Origin: Candidatus Villigracilis saccharophilus
GTDB lineage: Bacteria > Chloroflexota > Anaerolineae > Anaerolineales > Villigracilaceae
Length of the DNA stretch: 54,374 nucleotides
Assembly (NCBI GenBank): GCA_016709305.1
Contig: JADJNA010000025.1
Coordinates: forward strand, 1 to 54,374
Direction: 5' to 3'
Part shown: piece after piece, positions 8,856 through 19,500 of the stretch
Layout: every line of letters starts with the position of its first letter
Numbering within the stretch: the first letter of the stretch is position 1
Made by a program: the position numbers and the translations under genes
Notes under the pieces: model-generated
Database searches by the model: none
The model's input: the letters and a program-made list of their open reading frames with translations, nothing else
What the model was told of the DNA's origin: nothing

Positions 8856-10556
8856 TTACCGTTTGAGTTCGTCGGGCAAATTCAATCCAAGTTGCGAACC
8901 TGGATTCATGATGTTGTTGGGGTCGAAGTGATTCTTCAAAGTACGGAGCACATCCATTTCATTCTTGCCGAGGAAGCCTTCGATCCACTGGTGCATGAGG
9001 CGACCCACGCCGTGATGATGGCTGGGCGAGCCGCCCGCCTTGACCATCGCATCGACAAGCGCGGTGCGGTACTTGACGTAATCTTCCACGCTGCCTTTGA
9101 TGCCGAAGATGAAATACAGGTTGCTGCCATACGGGTAGAAGTGACTCATGTGGCTGATGCAGAGCGTGCCTGGCACGGTGTGGGCATAGGCGAGCACCGC
9201 GTCGTGGATGTGATGGATGTTGTCCCACTTGACGGGAGTTTCGACGGTGTCCATGATGACATCGTAATCGCTGATGGCTTCGCCAACGAGGAAGGTTTCG
9301 TAGCGGTCCGTCTCCCAATTTCTTGCAAAGCTGCCGCCGATGCTGAGCGCGCCATGCTTGCCGACGATCTTTGAGATCTTGCTCTTCACCATTTTGGTGA
9401 AATCTTTTTCGCCTTCCACGGTGCCCATCAGGACGCAGCGCTTCTTGGGTTTGTAGCCAAGCATGTCGATCAATTTTTCCACGATCGGAGGCTGGGGATA
9501 CATCTGGAAACCGTGATCGGTTTCGTGCGCGTCGGAGAGGCGGAAGACGGCAGGCAGACCGAACTGTCCCTGACAAACTTCGCGCACGGCACTGACGGCG
9601 TTTTCCCAATCCTTGAACATGTATCCAAAGTATTGGCGGTTCTCAGGCATATAACGGAACACTTTGATGGTCAGTTCGGTCAAGACGCCGAACACACCTT
9701 CACTGCCTTTGAGCATATCCAAAATGCGCGGACCCGTGGCAGTGCTGGTGTAGTCATGCGTGCTGATGATGCCCGCGGGAGTGACCATCTCCATCGAGAG
9801 AACGAGGTTGTACGGCTCGCCGTAATAAGTTGATGCTTGTCCGCTGCCGAGGGTCAGTACCCAGCCGCCGACGCTGGAGAGTTCGAAGGACTGCGGGAAG
9901 TGTACATTAGTGAAGCGATGCACGGTATGGAATTTCTCAGGCGCGTTGTTGAGCGCGTCTTCGAGCTGCGGTCCCATGCAGCCTGCCTGTACGCGGCAGG
10001 TATGGTTGAGTTCGTTGACTTCAATGACCTTGTTCATGTGCGTGTTGAGCACGAGCGTCACGCCTTCTTTTTCAGGCTTGAAGCCCATGTTGCAGGATGA
10101 GCCGCCGCCAAATACATAGATGGGAACTTTCTTCTCGTTGCATAATTTGACGATCTTCTGCACATCGTGCTTGTCACGCGGATGAACCGCCGCACCCGTA
10201 ATCTCATGCAGGATCCCGCGCTTCAAGGCAACCATCTCCTCTGCGAGTTTGCCGTAACTATATTTCACGCGGTTGTAGTCGTCGCATTGCATATTCTCCG
10301 CGCCGACGATACTGATGATCTCTTCAATGATCTTCGTATCGAGATTGGATTTCGGAATGTTGTTCAGAAGTTGATTGCCGTCCTGCTTGTTGGTGAAGTA
10401 GTTGTCTTCCAGTTTCAGATCACGCTTGATCTGTTCGTAGTATTGCCAGCTCGGCACTTTGACTTGATCCTGCCGTCCTTCCTTAACGATGGAACGATAC
10501 GAGCCAGGCACGGCGGGGGGGTTAGTCCAATCGGGGGTGAATTTTTTGTCGGTCAT
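8856..10556 (-). CDS. FAD-binding oxidoreductase, alkyl-DHAP synthase-like
   Basis: 566-aa flavoprotein of the vanillyl-alcohol-oxidase/PCMH fold. The PP-loop reads PIYVFGGGSSCNMGF (about residues 144-158), followed by SFELSSVGGWVLTLGSGQ. The C-terminal part has the SHHHGVGRL histidine motif characteristic of alkyldihydroxyacetone-phosphate synthases and ends with FDPNNIMNPGSQLG as in related oxidases. The start at 10556 is preferred over 10568 because GGAG lies six bases upstream. It could act on an alkyl or glyceryl phosphate, or be a related dehydrogenase of unknown substrate. Its place between sulfatase and kinase argues for a catabolic role. Confidence 0.88.
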   Translation of the reverse strand: MTDKKFTPDWTNPPAVPGSYRSIVKEGRQDQVKVPSWQYYEQIKRDLKLEDNYFTNKQDGNQLLNNIPKSNLDTKIIEEIISIVGAENMQCDDYNRVKYSYGKLAEEMVALKRGILHEITGAAVHPRDKHDVQKIVKLCNEKKVPIYVFGGGSSCNMGFKPEKEGVTLVLNTHMNKVIEVNELNHTCRVQAGCMGPQLEDALNNAPEKFHTVHRFTNVHFPQSFELSSVGGWVLTLGSGQASTYYGEPYNLVLSMEMVTPAGIISTHDYTSTATGPRILDMLKGSEGVFGVLTELTIKVFRYMPENRQYFGYMFKDWENAVSAVREVCQGQFGLPAVFRLSDAHETDHGFQMYPQPPIVEKLIDMLGYKPKKRCVLMGTVEGEKDFTKMVKSKISKIVGKHGALSIGGSFARNWETDRYETFLVGEAISDYDVIMDTVETPVKWDNIHHIHDAVLAYAHTVPGTLCISHMSHFYPYGSNLYFIFGIKGSVEDYVKYRTALVDAMVKAGGSPSHHHGVGRLMHQWIEGFLGKNEMDVLRTLKNHFDPNNIMNPGSQLGLNLPDELKR

Positions 10557-10588
10557 GTTTGTCTCCATTTTTGATATTGAAAGGTTAT

Positions 10589-10675
10589 GTCATTGCGAGG
10601 GCGCTAGCCCGAAGCAATCTCTTTATTTATGCAGGAGATTGCTTCGCTCGCGAAATACGCTCGCTCGCAATGTCG
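10589..10675. repeat. dispersed palindromic repeat
   Basis: GTCATTGCGAG at one end and CTCGCAATG at the other, with internal GAAGCAATCTC and GAGATTGCTTC arms. It fills the gap between sulfatase 1 and the FAD oxidase. A related end pair GTCATTGC/GCAATGAC recurs at 31653-31873. Confidence 0.65.
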
Positions 10676-10676
10676 T

Positions 10677-12086
10677 TTATTTCCAGCCTTCGCGATTTTC
10701 TTTCATCTGCTCTTCCCATTCGTGGAATTTGCGCTTCATTTCTTCGATGACGTCTGGGTGGTTGTCCTTGAGGTTGTAACTCTCCTGTGGGTCGGATTCG
10801 ACGTCGTAAAGCCAGGGAGCTTGTGCGCTGCCCGCCGAACCCCAGAATTTATCAAGCGGCATGGGCCAAACGTAGGTGTGGATGCGGGGAATGAATTTCC
10901 ATCTTCCCGCGCGGATCGCCTCGAGACTTTCGTTATGATAGAAGTAGAAAACATCGTGCGGGGATTCTTTTTCCACCCCAGTGAGCAGACCGCTGATGTC
11001 CTTGCCATCAATGATGCGGTCTTTGGGAAGTTCAACGCCAGCGAGTGCAAGGCATGTAGGGAACCAGTCAATGTTCATGGCGGGAGAGTCGCAGACCGTG
11101 CCTTGCGGAATTTTCTCGGGCCAGTGTGCGATCATTGGGATGCGATAACCGCCTTCATAACTTTGTCCCTTGCGCCCGCGGAATTTGCCCGCGCTGCCGT
11201 TGTACCAGGCGCCGTTATCGCTGGTGAAAACGACGAGAGTGTTCTCCCACTGTCCGTTTTCTTTCAGGGTTCTGACAAGCTCGCCGAGACTCCAGTCGAT
11301 CTCTTCAATGGTATCGCCGTACAGTCCGCCTTTGGATTTGCCGCGGAAATTTTCGGAGGCGTGCAAAGGTTGGTGTGGATAGGTGTGGGCGAAGTATAGG
11401 AAGAAGGGCTTGTTCTCTGCTTGCTCAATGAACTCGATGGCTTCGCGGGTGTATAAGCCCGTCAGTTTTTCCATCTCTGTGAAGTCAGGCGAGAGACATT
11501 CATTGTCCCGATACAATGCGAAGTCTTTCATATCGTTGCTGTGCGGCACGCCGAAGAAGTGGTCAAAGCCGAAGCGCAAGGGATGGTATTCCGAGTAAAT
11601 TGGAAACTCACCGAGGTGCCATTTCCCGACCATGCAAGTTTTGTAGCCGACGTTCCTCAACGCCTTCGCGATGGTAACTTCCGTTTCAGGGATGCCGCGC
11701 GGCTTCGGCTCGTTGTTGTAGTCCATCACCCCGAGCCGCGTCAGGAACTTGGCAACTTCCCAGCGGAACCTGCCCCAGAAATCCTCCAAACGTGAATCGA
11801 CAGGAGGGCGGTGTCCCGCACGTTTTGCACCGAGTACCCATCCCAGCCCCGCACGTTCGGGGTAACGCCCTGTCAGCAAGCCGAAACGGGATGGAGTGCA
11901 TAACGAGTTGCAGGCATAGAACGAAGTGAACTTCACCCCGCCTTGCGCCAATTGATCAATATGCGGCGTGTTCATCACCGTGTTGTCGTATGGCGGCAGG
12001 TCACCGTAGCCGAGGTCATCACAATTGATAATGATAATATTCGGCTGGGTGTTGCGTTTGGATGTGGATTGCTTTTTGTCACTCAT
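10677..12086 (-). CDS. type I sulfatase 1 (Cys type)
   Basis: Arylsulfatase-fold hydrolase of sulfate esters, about 469 aa. Metal site NCDDLGYGDL lies near the N-terminus. The formylglycine signature is C-T-P-S-R inside CNSLCTPSRFGLLTGRYPER, so the catalytic residue comes from Cys. Further conserved pieces are MVGKWHLGEFP, FAHTYPHQPLHAS and TSDNGAWYNGSAGKFRGRKG. The N-terminus (MSDKKQSTSKRNTQPN) has no signal peptide, so the protein is probably cytoplasmic. ATG at 12086 is chosen because an upstream reading would run into the sulfatase 2 stop. The enzyme is a clear paralogue of sulfatase 2, and both end in GGWK/EGWK. Confidence 0.93.
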   Translation of the reverse strand: MSDKKQSTSKRNTQPNIIIINCDDLGYGDLPPYDNTVMNTPHIDQLAQGGVKFTSFYACNSLCTPSRFGLLTGRYPERAGLGWVLGAKRAGHRPPVDSRLEDFWGRFRWEVAKFLTRLGVMDYNNEPKPRGIPETEVTIAKALRNVGYKTCMVGKWHLGEFPIYSEYHPLRFGFDHFFGVPHSNDMKDFALYRDNECLSPDFTEMEKLTGLYTREAIEFIEQAENKPFFLYFAHTYPHQPLHASENFRGKSKGGLYGDTIEEIDWSLGELVRTLKENGQWENTLVVFTSDNGAWYNGSAGKFRGRKGQSYEGGYRIPMIAHWPEKIPQGTVCDSPAMNIDWFPTCLALAGVELPKDRIIDGKDISGLLTGVEKESPHDVFYFYHNESLEAIRAGRWKFIPRIHTYVWPMPLDKFWGSAGSAQAPWLYDVESDPQESYNLKDNHPDVIEEMKRKFHEWEEQMKENREGWK

Positions 12087-12097
12087 GGTCAGCTCTT

Positions 12098-13499
12098 TTA
12101 TTTCCAACCGCCAAGATTCTCTTTCATGCTTTTCTGCCATTGTTGGAAGATAGCTTCCATCGCTTCCACGATATCTGGATGCTCGCGCCTTAAGTTGTAA
12201 CTCTCCCCGGGGTCTAGCTCGAGGTTATATAACCAGGGGGCTTCGAGGCTGTTCTCCGATTTCCAATGCTTATCCAGAGGGATGGGCCACGCCATGGTGT
12301 CAATATCGCGGATGTATTTCCACTTTCCCATGCGGACCGCTTCCAGTTCCTTGTTGTGATAAAAGAAGAGACAATCATTCGGGTCACGCTTTCCATTGCT
12401 GGTCAGCAAGCTGAGGATGTTCTTGCCATCGATGACGCGGTCTTCGGGCTGGTCCACGCCCGCCAGCGACAGCAGAGTTGGAAACAGATCTATATTCATA
12501 GCTGGTTCCGAGCAGATACTCTTGGCTGTGATCCCCTTTGGCCAGTGGGCGATCATTGGAACGCGGAAGCCGCCTTCGTAACTTTGCCCCTTGCGTCCGC
12601 GCAACCCTCCGGGACTGCCGCAGTATCCAGGACCGTTATCGCTGGTAAAGATCACGAGTGTGTTTTCTGCTACGCCGTTTTCTTCCAGCGCACGCATGAC
12701 TTCTGACACGCTCAATCGATCTCTTCGACACAGTCACCGTATAAGCCACCCATCGATTTGCCTCTGAAATTTTCCGAGGCGTATTGAGGTGTGTGCGGGT
12801 ACGTGTGGGCGAAGTACAGAAAGAAAGGCTTATATTTTGAATCGTGGATGAACTGCACGGCTTCGCGGGTGTACAGGCCGTGAGTTGATCCATTTCAGTG
12901 AAATCTGGTGAGAGACATTCTTCATTTCGATATAAGGCGAAATCTCTCATGTTGTTGGCATGCGGCACGCCGTAGAAATAATCGAATCCATGCCGAAGCG
13001 GGCTGTATTCGGGATAGACCGGGAATTCTCCCAAATGCCATTTTCCTACCAGCCCTGTGCGGTATCCAACTGTTTGCAGTGCTTGACCAATGGTGATCTC
13101 TTCCTCTGGGATGCCGCGCACTTCAGGGAGAGTCCCGAAATCCCAAAAATGTAATTTCGACAAGTAGCTGACAAACCACCACCTGAAATACTGGTCATTG
13201 AATTTTGTCCACCAGCTCGCCTTGTCCACGGCGGTGTTTCGGGGACCGATATGTTTGGCGGGCAAGAGCGATCCTAACCCTGCCCGCTCTGGATATCTTC
13301 CTGTCAGCAGACCGAAGCGCGATGGGGTGCAGAGTGAATTGCAGGCATAAAAAGAGTCAAACTTCACACCGCCTTCCGCAAGTTTATCTATATTGGGTGT
13401 TTGGATTGATTCGCTGCCAAACGAGGAAAGGTCACCGTAGCCGAGATCATCACAGTTGATGATGATAATGTTCGGGCGTGGAGCATGTTCAGGGTTCAT
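12098..13499 (-). CDS. type I sulfatase 2 (Cys type, frameshifted)
   Basis: Paralogue of the downstream sulfatase, with NCDDLGYGDL, CNSLCTPSRFGLLTGR, LVGKWHLGEFP and, after the breaks, FTSDNGPGYCGSPGGLRG. Breaks near 12890 and 12715 interrupt the FAHTYPHTP and VEEID regions, but all motifs are readable across frames. The ATG at 13499 overlaps the symporter stop as ATGA, so translation is coupled to transport. No signal peptide is visible after MNPEHAPRPN. Matured by the anaerobic maturase encoded downstream (inference from the Cys signature and operon). Confidence 0.88.
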
Positions 13500-14864
13500 T
13501 GACCAGCCTTGGGGTCGTGTGAAGCGGCGATCTCCTTCCGCAGAGCGTCGTGCGAGTTGCGTGTGATCGGGTAGCGGAAAAGGATCGGTACGCAGATCAG
13601 CATCGCTACGGCAGGAATAACTGCGTAGAAAAATCGGATGCCGAATAGTGCTGTTTCGGTCTGTGCTGCGTTGGGGATGTATCCAGACCATTGCAGCGCC
13701 CAGCCAGGGACAGCGACGCCAAGTGCAAAGGCGAATTTGGTCAGGAAGTTGGAGATGCCGTAGTAGATGCCTTCACGGCGTTTGCCAGTCATCTTCTCAT
13801 CGTATTCAATGACATCGGGCATCATGGCGTATGGCAAAACCCATTGCGTTGAAAAACTGATGCCAAGCACGACGGCGACGATATAGACCCAAGGAGTGGG
13901 ATGATGAGGCAGGAAAAAGAAGGCCAGTAAAAAGGTGATGGACGCGAGAGCTAATCCGAGGGCGTAGGTGGGGCCTTTATCGATTTTGTCGGCGAGTAAT
14001 TTTGCAGGGACGGAGAATAAGCCTGTCATGATGAGCGAGCCGATCATGATGTACGTAAGTTGGCTTGCCATGCCAAGTTGATATTGAATGAGATACGGAA
14101 GCAATGCCGCCTGCACGGTGAAGGCAAATCCGCCCAGCATGAAAATGACCATCAGAATGACGAAGGGTTTGTTCCTGAAGCATAATTTCACCCACTGCCA
14201 TACATGCATGTCAGTGGGTTCTTCTTTTAGTTGTGTAGTTTCTTTGATGGAGAAGGTGGTGATGAGCAGCGTGGTCATTGCGATCGCGCCAAACACCGCT
14301 CCTGTTCCGCTCCATGCCCCTGCGCGGCTCAGTCCCATGCCCATGAACAATCCCACTAGCACAGTGACGAGACCTGCGCCGAGGATGTACCCGACAACGG
14401 CGTTGACGCTTTTATAGCGCGAGGCTTGAGCGCTCCTGATAATCGTGCGTCACTTCGGCGATCAATGACGCGTAGGGAACAACTGCCATGGTCACAAATG
14501 TATCTTTCAGCCAGAAGGTGAGCATCACAGCAAAAAAGGCGCTGACGCCAGTCAACCCGTGCGGCAGGGAAAGTTGAATCCAACTTCCAATGGCAATGGG
14601 AACGGCGGCGATCAGCATATAGATGCGGCGGCGACCAAAGCGTGAGCGGGTTCGGTCTGACCAATATCCAAACAGTGGATCATTGATCGCATCCCAGGTT
14701 AATTTGGCTACGAGGAGAGCGCTTCCTACCAGCGCAGGGCTGATGCCCGCCACGTCGGTATAGTAGAAGAGTAGGAAAAAATCCATGGCTGCACGCAGGG
14801 TGGTGAATCCCAACTCAGCCAGGGCAAAACGGAACTTATAGCCAGCGGATAATTTCTGATCCAA
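13496..14864 (-). CDS. GPH-family sugar:cation symporter (frameshifted)
   Basis: Major-facilitator-type transporter of the glycoside-pentoside-hexuronide family (MelB/XylP-like). The N-terminal half shows the family motif WDAINDPLFGYWSDRTRSRFGRRR near residues 55-78. The C-terminal half has FSTQWVLPYAMMPDVIEYDEKMTGKRREG, with about twelve membrane segments in all. A single break near 14425 separates the halves. The start is probably TTG at 14864 with GGAAGG upstream. Coupling (ATGA) to sulfatase 2 implies that it imports the still-sulfated substrate. Confidence 0.88.
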
Positions 14865-14974
14865 GGTGTACCTTCCTTTTGCTTATCGGTTTTGTATGCG
14901 TATCTAAAACCATAATAGCAGGAAGAAAAGTGCTTGTCGTCAAAAATTATAAATTTAGACTGTTTGGACCGTGG

Positions 14975-15050
14975 ACAGTAGACGATAGACGGTGAACTGC
15001 GGACGATAGACGGTCGATTACGGTCTACGGTCTATCGTCTATCGTCCGTT
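14975..15050. repeat. GACGATAGACGGT palindromic repeat
   Basis: Two direct copies of GACGATAGACGGT (14981-14993, 15002-15014) and an inverted arm GTCTATCGTCC at 15037-15047 that pairs with 15001-15011. The last codons of the AraC-type gene (TIDDRP, stop at 15025) lie inside it. Confidence 0.65.
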
Positions 15051-16122
15051 TTCTGTACCCCGAAGGAGTTGTCCCCGTTTGTTGTTTGAAGATCGTATTG
15101 AAGGATTGCTTGGAACCAAATCCCACCTGAAACCCAACCGCAAGAGTGCTCTCCTCGGGCTTGTTAATCAAAATCAATTTCGCCTCTTCCACGCGGTACT
15201 GGTTGATGTAACTTGCGAAATTCATCCCGAGCAGGTCATTGATAAATTCCGAAAGCTGGTGCGGAGTGATGAATAACATCGCCGCCACCTCATCCAACTT
15301 CAAGTCAAACTGACGGTAGATCTTTTCCTCTTCCATTAGTTCACGCAGGCGGGCAATGATCTTGTCACGGCTTAAGCCTTGAATCAAGGACTTCTTATAT
15401 CGCTCCTGCTTTTGTTCGCGCGCAACCAGTTGATAAAAGTCAGGGTAGCGGTTCTCGAATAGCAGATAAACGATCCCTGCAATGCCGATGAACAGAATAC
15501 CGAAATTCATCACAACACGGTTGGCAGTGATGAATCCCGCAGCGATCAGGAGCATGTTGACCATATACAGGATCACGATCGCGCTGGAGATGAGTACGGG
15601 TTCGCGGGTTGCCTCGCTGTTTACGAAACGCGTTTCCAGCCGCAGCAACATCCCATACTGGATGAGGGCAACGATGACGCCTGCGAGGATGAGGTATGAA
15701 GCGGCGTACTGCGTGGGGTTGGAAAATACATCGCGGATCACTGCCTGACTTTGAGCTTGATTCACGAAATAGAACCAGGTCTCCCCAAGGAAGACGACTA
15801 CTGCGGGCAGGATCTGAACTTTGATGCGTGTGGGAATTTGTCCGCCAGGATAGAAGAACATAAAGTAGCGGATGTAATTGAGCGGGCCAGAAAGGAACAA
15901 TAACGTTACGAACAGATACAACAGAAATGGATACTGCAAGTGTAGATCTTGCGTCACAAAATAAAGCTGAAGAGTTTGCAATCCCACCAGCAGGTCTCGC
16001 GTCACCCGAAACAGAAAGGAGCGACTCTTATTCCTGCGGGTGAGATGTAAAAGCGCCGTGTAGAAAGTCAACACGGCGGCGATGGCAATGACGATGGAAG
16101 CTGTTTTCGATAGGAGGTTCAT
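15025..16122 (-). CDS. membrane-anchored AraC-family regulator
   Basis: About 365 aa. The first 220 residues form six or seven hydrophobic segments, followed by a charged linker and a C-terminal AraC/XylS double helix-turn-helix (LDEVAAMLFITPHQLSEF, then VGFGSKQSFNTIFKQQTGTTPSGYRK). The domain order suggests that it senses a signal at or in the membrane and controls transcription directly. It lies immediately upstream of the symporter-sulfatase operon on the same strand, so local control is likely but unproven. A TTG three bases upstream (16125) is an alternative start. Confidence 0.88.
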   Translation of the reverse strand: MNLLSKTASIVIAIAAVLTFYTALLHLTRRNKSRSFLFRVTRDLLVGLQTLQLYFVTQDLHLQYPFLLYLFVTLLFLSGPLNYIRYFMFFYPGGQIPTRIKVQILPAVVVFLGETWFYFVNQAQSQAVIRDVFSNPTQYAASYLILAGVIVALIQYGMLLRLETRFVNSEATREPVLISSAIVILYMVNMLLIAAGFITANRVVMNFGILFIGIAGIVYLLFENRYPDFYQLVAREQKQERYKKSLIQGLSRDKIIARLRELMEEEKIYRQFDLKLDEVAAMLFITPHQLSEFINDLLGMNFASYINQYRVEEAKLILINKPEESTLAVGFQVGFGSKQSFNTIFKQQTGTTPSGYRKRTIDDRP

Positions 16123-16333
16123 CAACCATCCAAGTGTATTGCATATATGTGGAAATTAGCAACCTATTTTTAAAATTGAAACTTTCATTGCCCCGTTATA
16201 CCGCTTGTGATGTCAAATGATATTGCTGCTCTGCCCGGCCACGACGGGGAGTACCCGCGAAGCGTAACTATTTACCCACTGACTATGAGTTGATTTTGTT
16301 TCTTTTGAGATTTTTTTTCCTGTAAAGACTGGC

Positions 16334-16513
16334 TCATTTTATGTGCGCCGCAGAGACTTCGGGGTCAAGCAGCACAGCCGTTGACCTTGAAGCCAGTGTG
16401 GCGGTCACGTCTGTTTTGAATTGGGAGAGTTCTTCGTTGCTGACAAAGGCTGGGTTGGCTTTCCGTAAATTTTGAAGATTCTCCTGATCGTCTCCGTGAT
16501 CTCTGTGGTAAGA
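16334..16513 (-). pseudogene. remnant resembling a LacD-type aldolase
   Basis: About 60 readable codons: YHRDHGDDQENLQNLRK, then SQFKTDVTATLASRSTAVLLDPEV and a TGA at 16334-16336. The spacing of the FK...L..... STAVLLDPE part resembles the N-terminal region of class I tagatose/sulfofructose-phosphate aldolases. No start codon or catalytic lysine region is present, so it is a fragment. It lies just after the histidine kinase stop. The identification is tentative. Confidence 0.4.
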
Positions 16514-16530
16514 GTTTTTACCCCATCTTT

Positions 16531-19500
16531 TTAGTCACTCTTCAAAACTGAAACAGATCGTTTCGGAGTTGCAAGCGGCAGACATACCGTGAACGTAGTG
16601 CCCTTGCCTGCGTCACTCAACACCTCGATGCGGCCCGCGTTTGCTTCGATCAATTTCTTGCTGAGCGCAAGCCCCAGACCGATGCCTTTGGCCTTGGTGG
16701 TAAAGAGCGGATCGAAAATTTTATGCAGGTTTTCGGATGGGATGCCAATGCCGTTATCGCAGATATCAACACGAACCATGCCGCCTTGAAGCGCCGCGCT
16801 GATGGTCAACTTGCCGCCTGCTCCGCTTGTCGCGGTCATGGCCTGGCAGGCGTTGACGATCAGGTTGTTAAAAACTTGCATCATCTGGCGCGGGTCAACA
16901 TAAACTTTAGGCAGGCCGGTTGGGATATCCAGAGTCACTTTCACTGACTCAAGCAGGGTGATTTTTTGCAGCGTTTGATCAACCAACTCGGAAACAGGAA
17001 CAATTTCAAGGTCGGCAGAGATCGCGCGTCCAAAGTCCAAAAGATTGTCGATAATTTTTTCCGCGTTCCAAACTTCCTCCCCGATCATGTTGAGATATTG
17101 TTTCAACTCATCTGTTGCATCCGGCTGTACCATTTTTAAGTAGTAGACCGCACTATTGATAACAGACAACGGGTTGCGAAGTTCATGACCCACACTGCCT
17201 GCCAATTCGCCCATGACAGTCAGTTTTCCCTGCCGCACAAGTTTTTCCTGCGCATCGCGCAGTTCGCGCGTGCGTTCTTCGACGCGCTGTTCGAGACTGG
17301 TATTAAGCTGACGGATCTCTTCCACGGCTTGTTGACGTTCAAGTTCGCCAGCGGCGCGCACAGCCACCAGTTTTAGAATCGATTCGGCCATGCGCTGACT
17401 CGCAGGCGATAATGGCGTTCGCCCAATGACAGCGATCAAGCCGATGGGTTTTCCTTGCGAACTCCAGAGGGTGGTGCCGACATAACTCTCGGCCGGCATT
17501 TCCTGAAGCACTACATCCAGTGGAAATAAATGGCGCACCTGACTTGGGAAAACGCAGACCGCCTTGCCGACCACATCGCCGCAGGGAGTATCCTTCAAGG
17601 TATACGACACGTTATCATCGAACTTGCCGTCGAAGTAGATGGCGAGTGTCTGGGCGCTCAATTGATCGCCTGCCAGTCGGTCAATGCAGACGTAGTCCAT
17701 GCTCAGACTGCTGGTCAGGTGACGCGCCAGAGAATGGAAGAAATCTTCATCCTGATAACCACTCTGCAATAGGAACATCAACGTATCCTCGATCTGTTTG
17801 CGTTCGGTGATGTCGCGGGATACGCCGACGATCTCCAACGGCACCCCATTCTCGTCAAACACCATGGTTCCTGCAGCCTCCGTCGATACCACGGAACCGT
17901 CTTTGCACAGCTGGTCAGCGAGAGTAATGCTCGTATGACTGGTTGTATCTCCTGGCTTTCTGCTCGCGAGTCTCTTCTGAATAAGCTCGGTTGCTTTTTG
18001 CAGGGATTCAGGCGTCAGGGACTCAGCCATTGTCTGGTTCATAACTTCATCGGGCGTGTACCCGCGCAGCTTTTGCACAGAGGGGCTGACATAAGTGTAT
18101 TTTCCAGTACCGAGGCTCAGCGTCCATATAACGTCGCTGGTATTATTTGCGATGAAAGCGTATCGCGCCTCGCTCTTCTGCAACGCCTCCTCCGCCTGCC
18201 TGCGTTCGGTGATGTCCCGCAATACTCCATCTTCGCCCGCGTATCCGCCCTGGCTGTCAAAGCGGGCATGGGAATTCAATTCAAACCAATAGCTGATCCC
18301 GTTCTCAGCCACGATGCGGAATTGGGTCCTTTGGTAAATTTTCTCTGCTGCTCCAATGCCTTTAAAAATGAGCCAATGACAATTTCACGGTCTTCAGGAT
18401 GGATGAAGTCAAGGAACGGCTTTCCCTTCGAGTTTTGTTCAGTATAACCATAGCGTTCAAAGGCCGGGCTATTGACTGCGACGATGTTTCCTGCGCCATC
18501 CAGGGAATAGATAACGTCTGGAACATTGTTTGCCAGCAATCTATAATGTTCCTCGCTTTCGCTCAATGCCTCTTCCGCCTGTTTGCGTTCGGTGATGTCT
18601 TGAGCGACACCGGTCAGAAACAATGGATTGCCCTGCTCATCAAGAATGGAATCGCCTGCCTTGGCCCAAATATGTCGGACGGTTCCATCCGTGGGGCGAA
18701 TGATACGGTATTCCTGCGGCTGGTTACTGGCGAACGCTGATGCGTTCGAAGGCAGAACAATATGCAGGTCATCCGGATGAATGACCTTGGAAATGACATC
18801 AGCCAGTCTGCCGGTGTACGAGTCCCGGTCAACGCCAAAAATGCGGAACATTTCATCTGACCACTCGACAGTGGCTGTTCGTAAATTCCATTTCCAATTG
18901 CCGATATGAGCCTCGGCCTCGGCGCGTTTCAGATCGAGATTTGTCTCCCTCAATCGTCTTTCGCTTTCCTTCAATTCCATTTCAGCCAATTTGCGCTCGG
19001 TGATATCGTACCCACTGGAACGCGCGCCAAGCGGGTTGCCTTGCGCATCGTAAATCGGCTGCCAGGAAGCGCTTAGCCAGCGCTTGGTGCCGTTTTTGTG
19101 AAGATAGCGGAACTCAAAGTTTTCTCCCTGGTTGCCGTGGATAGCTTCCTGGAAGCGTTTAATGAACATTGTGCGGTCTTCATCTGCGATGACGGTTGAA
19201 ATGAAATCTGGCATCGCAGGATTTCTTGCGCCGAATATCCTGTAAAATATTTCACCCCAGGATTTACCCAGAGGTATTTTCCATCTGGTCCAAACCACGA
19301 CTCCCAACTCACCGCGTAATTGGCAATGGCCTTGAATCTCTCTTCGCTCTCGCGTAAAACATCAGCAGCCTGTTTGCGCTCGGTGATATCTTTCATCACA
19401 ACACGGCATTCCAATCGGTCTTCGGAACAGACAGCATCCAGATGCACCCAACAGGATTGATGGCCTTCTTTCAAAAGCGTGATCTCGCAGGCTTCGTTTT

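Noticed and set aside
8959..9609. Long Arg/His-rich open frame on the minus strand
   Set aside because: It lies wholly inside the intact FAD oxidase gene in another frame and has no family motif.
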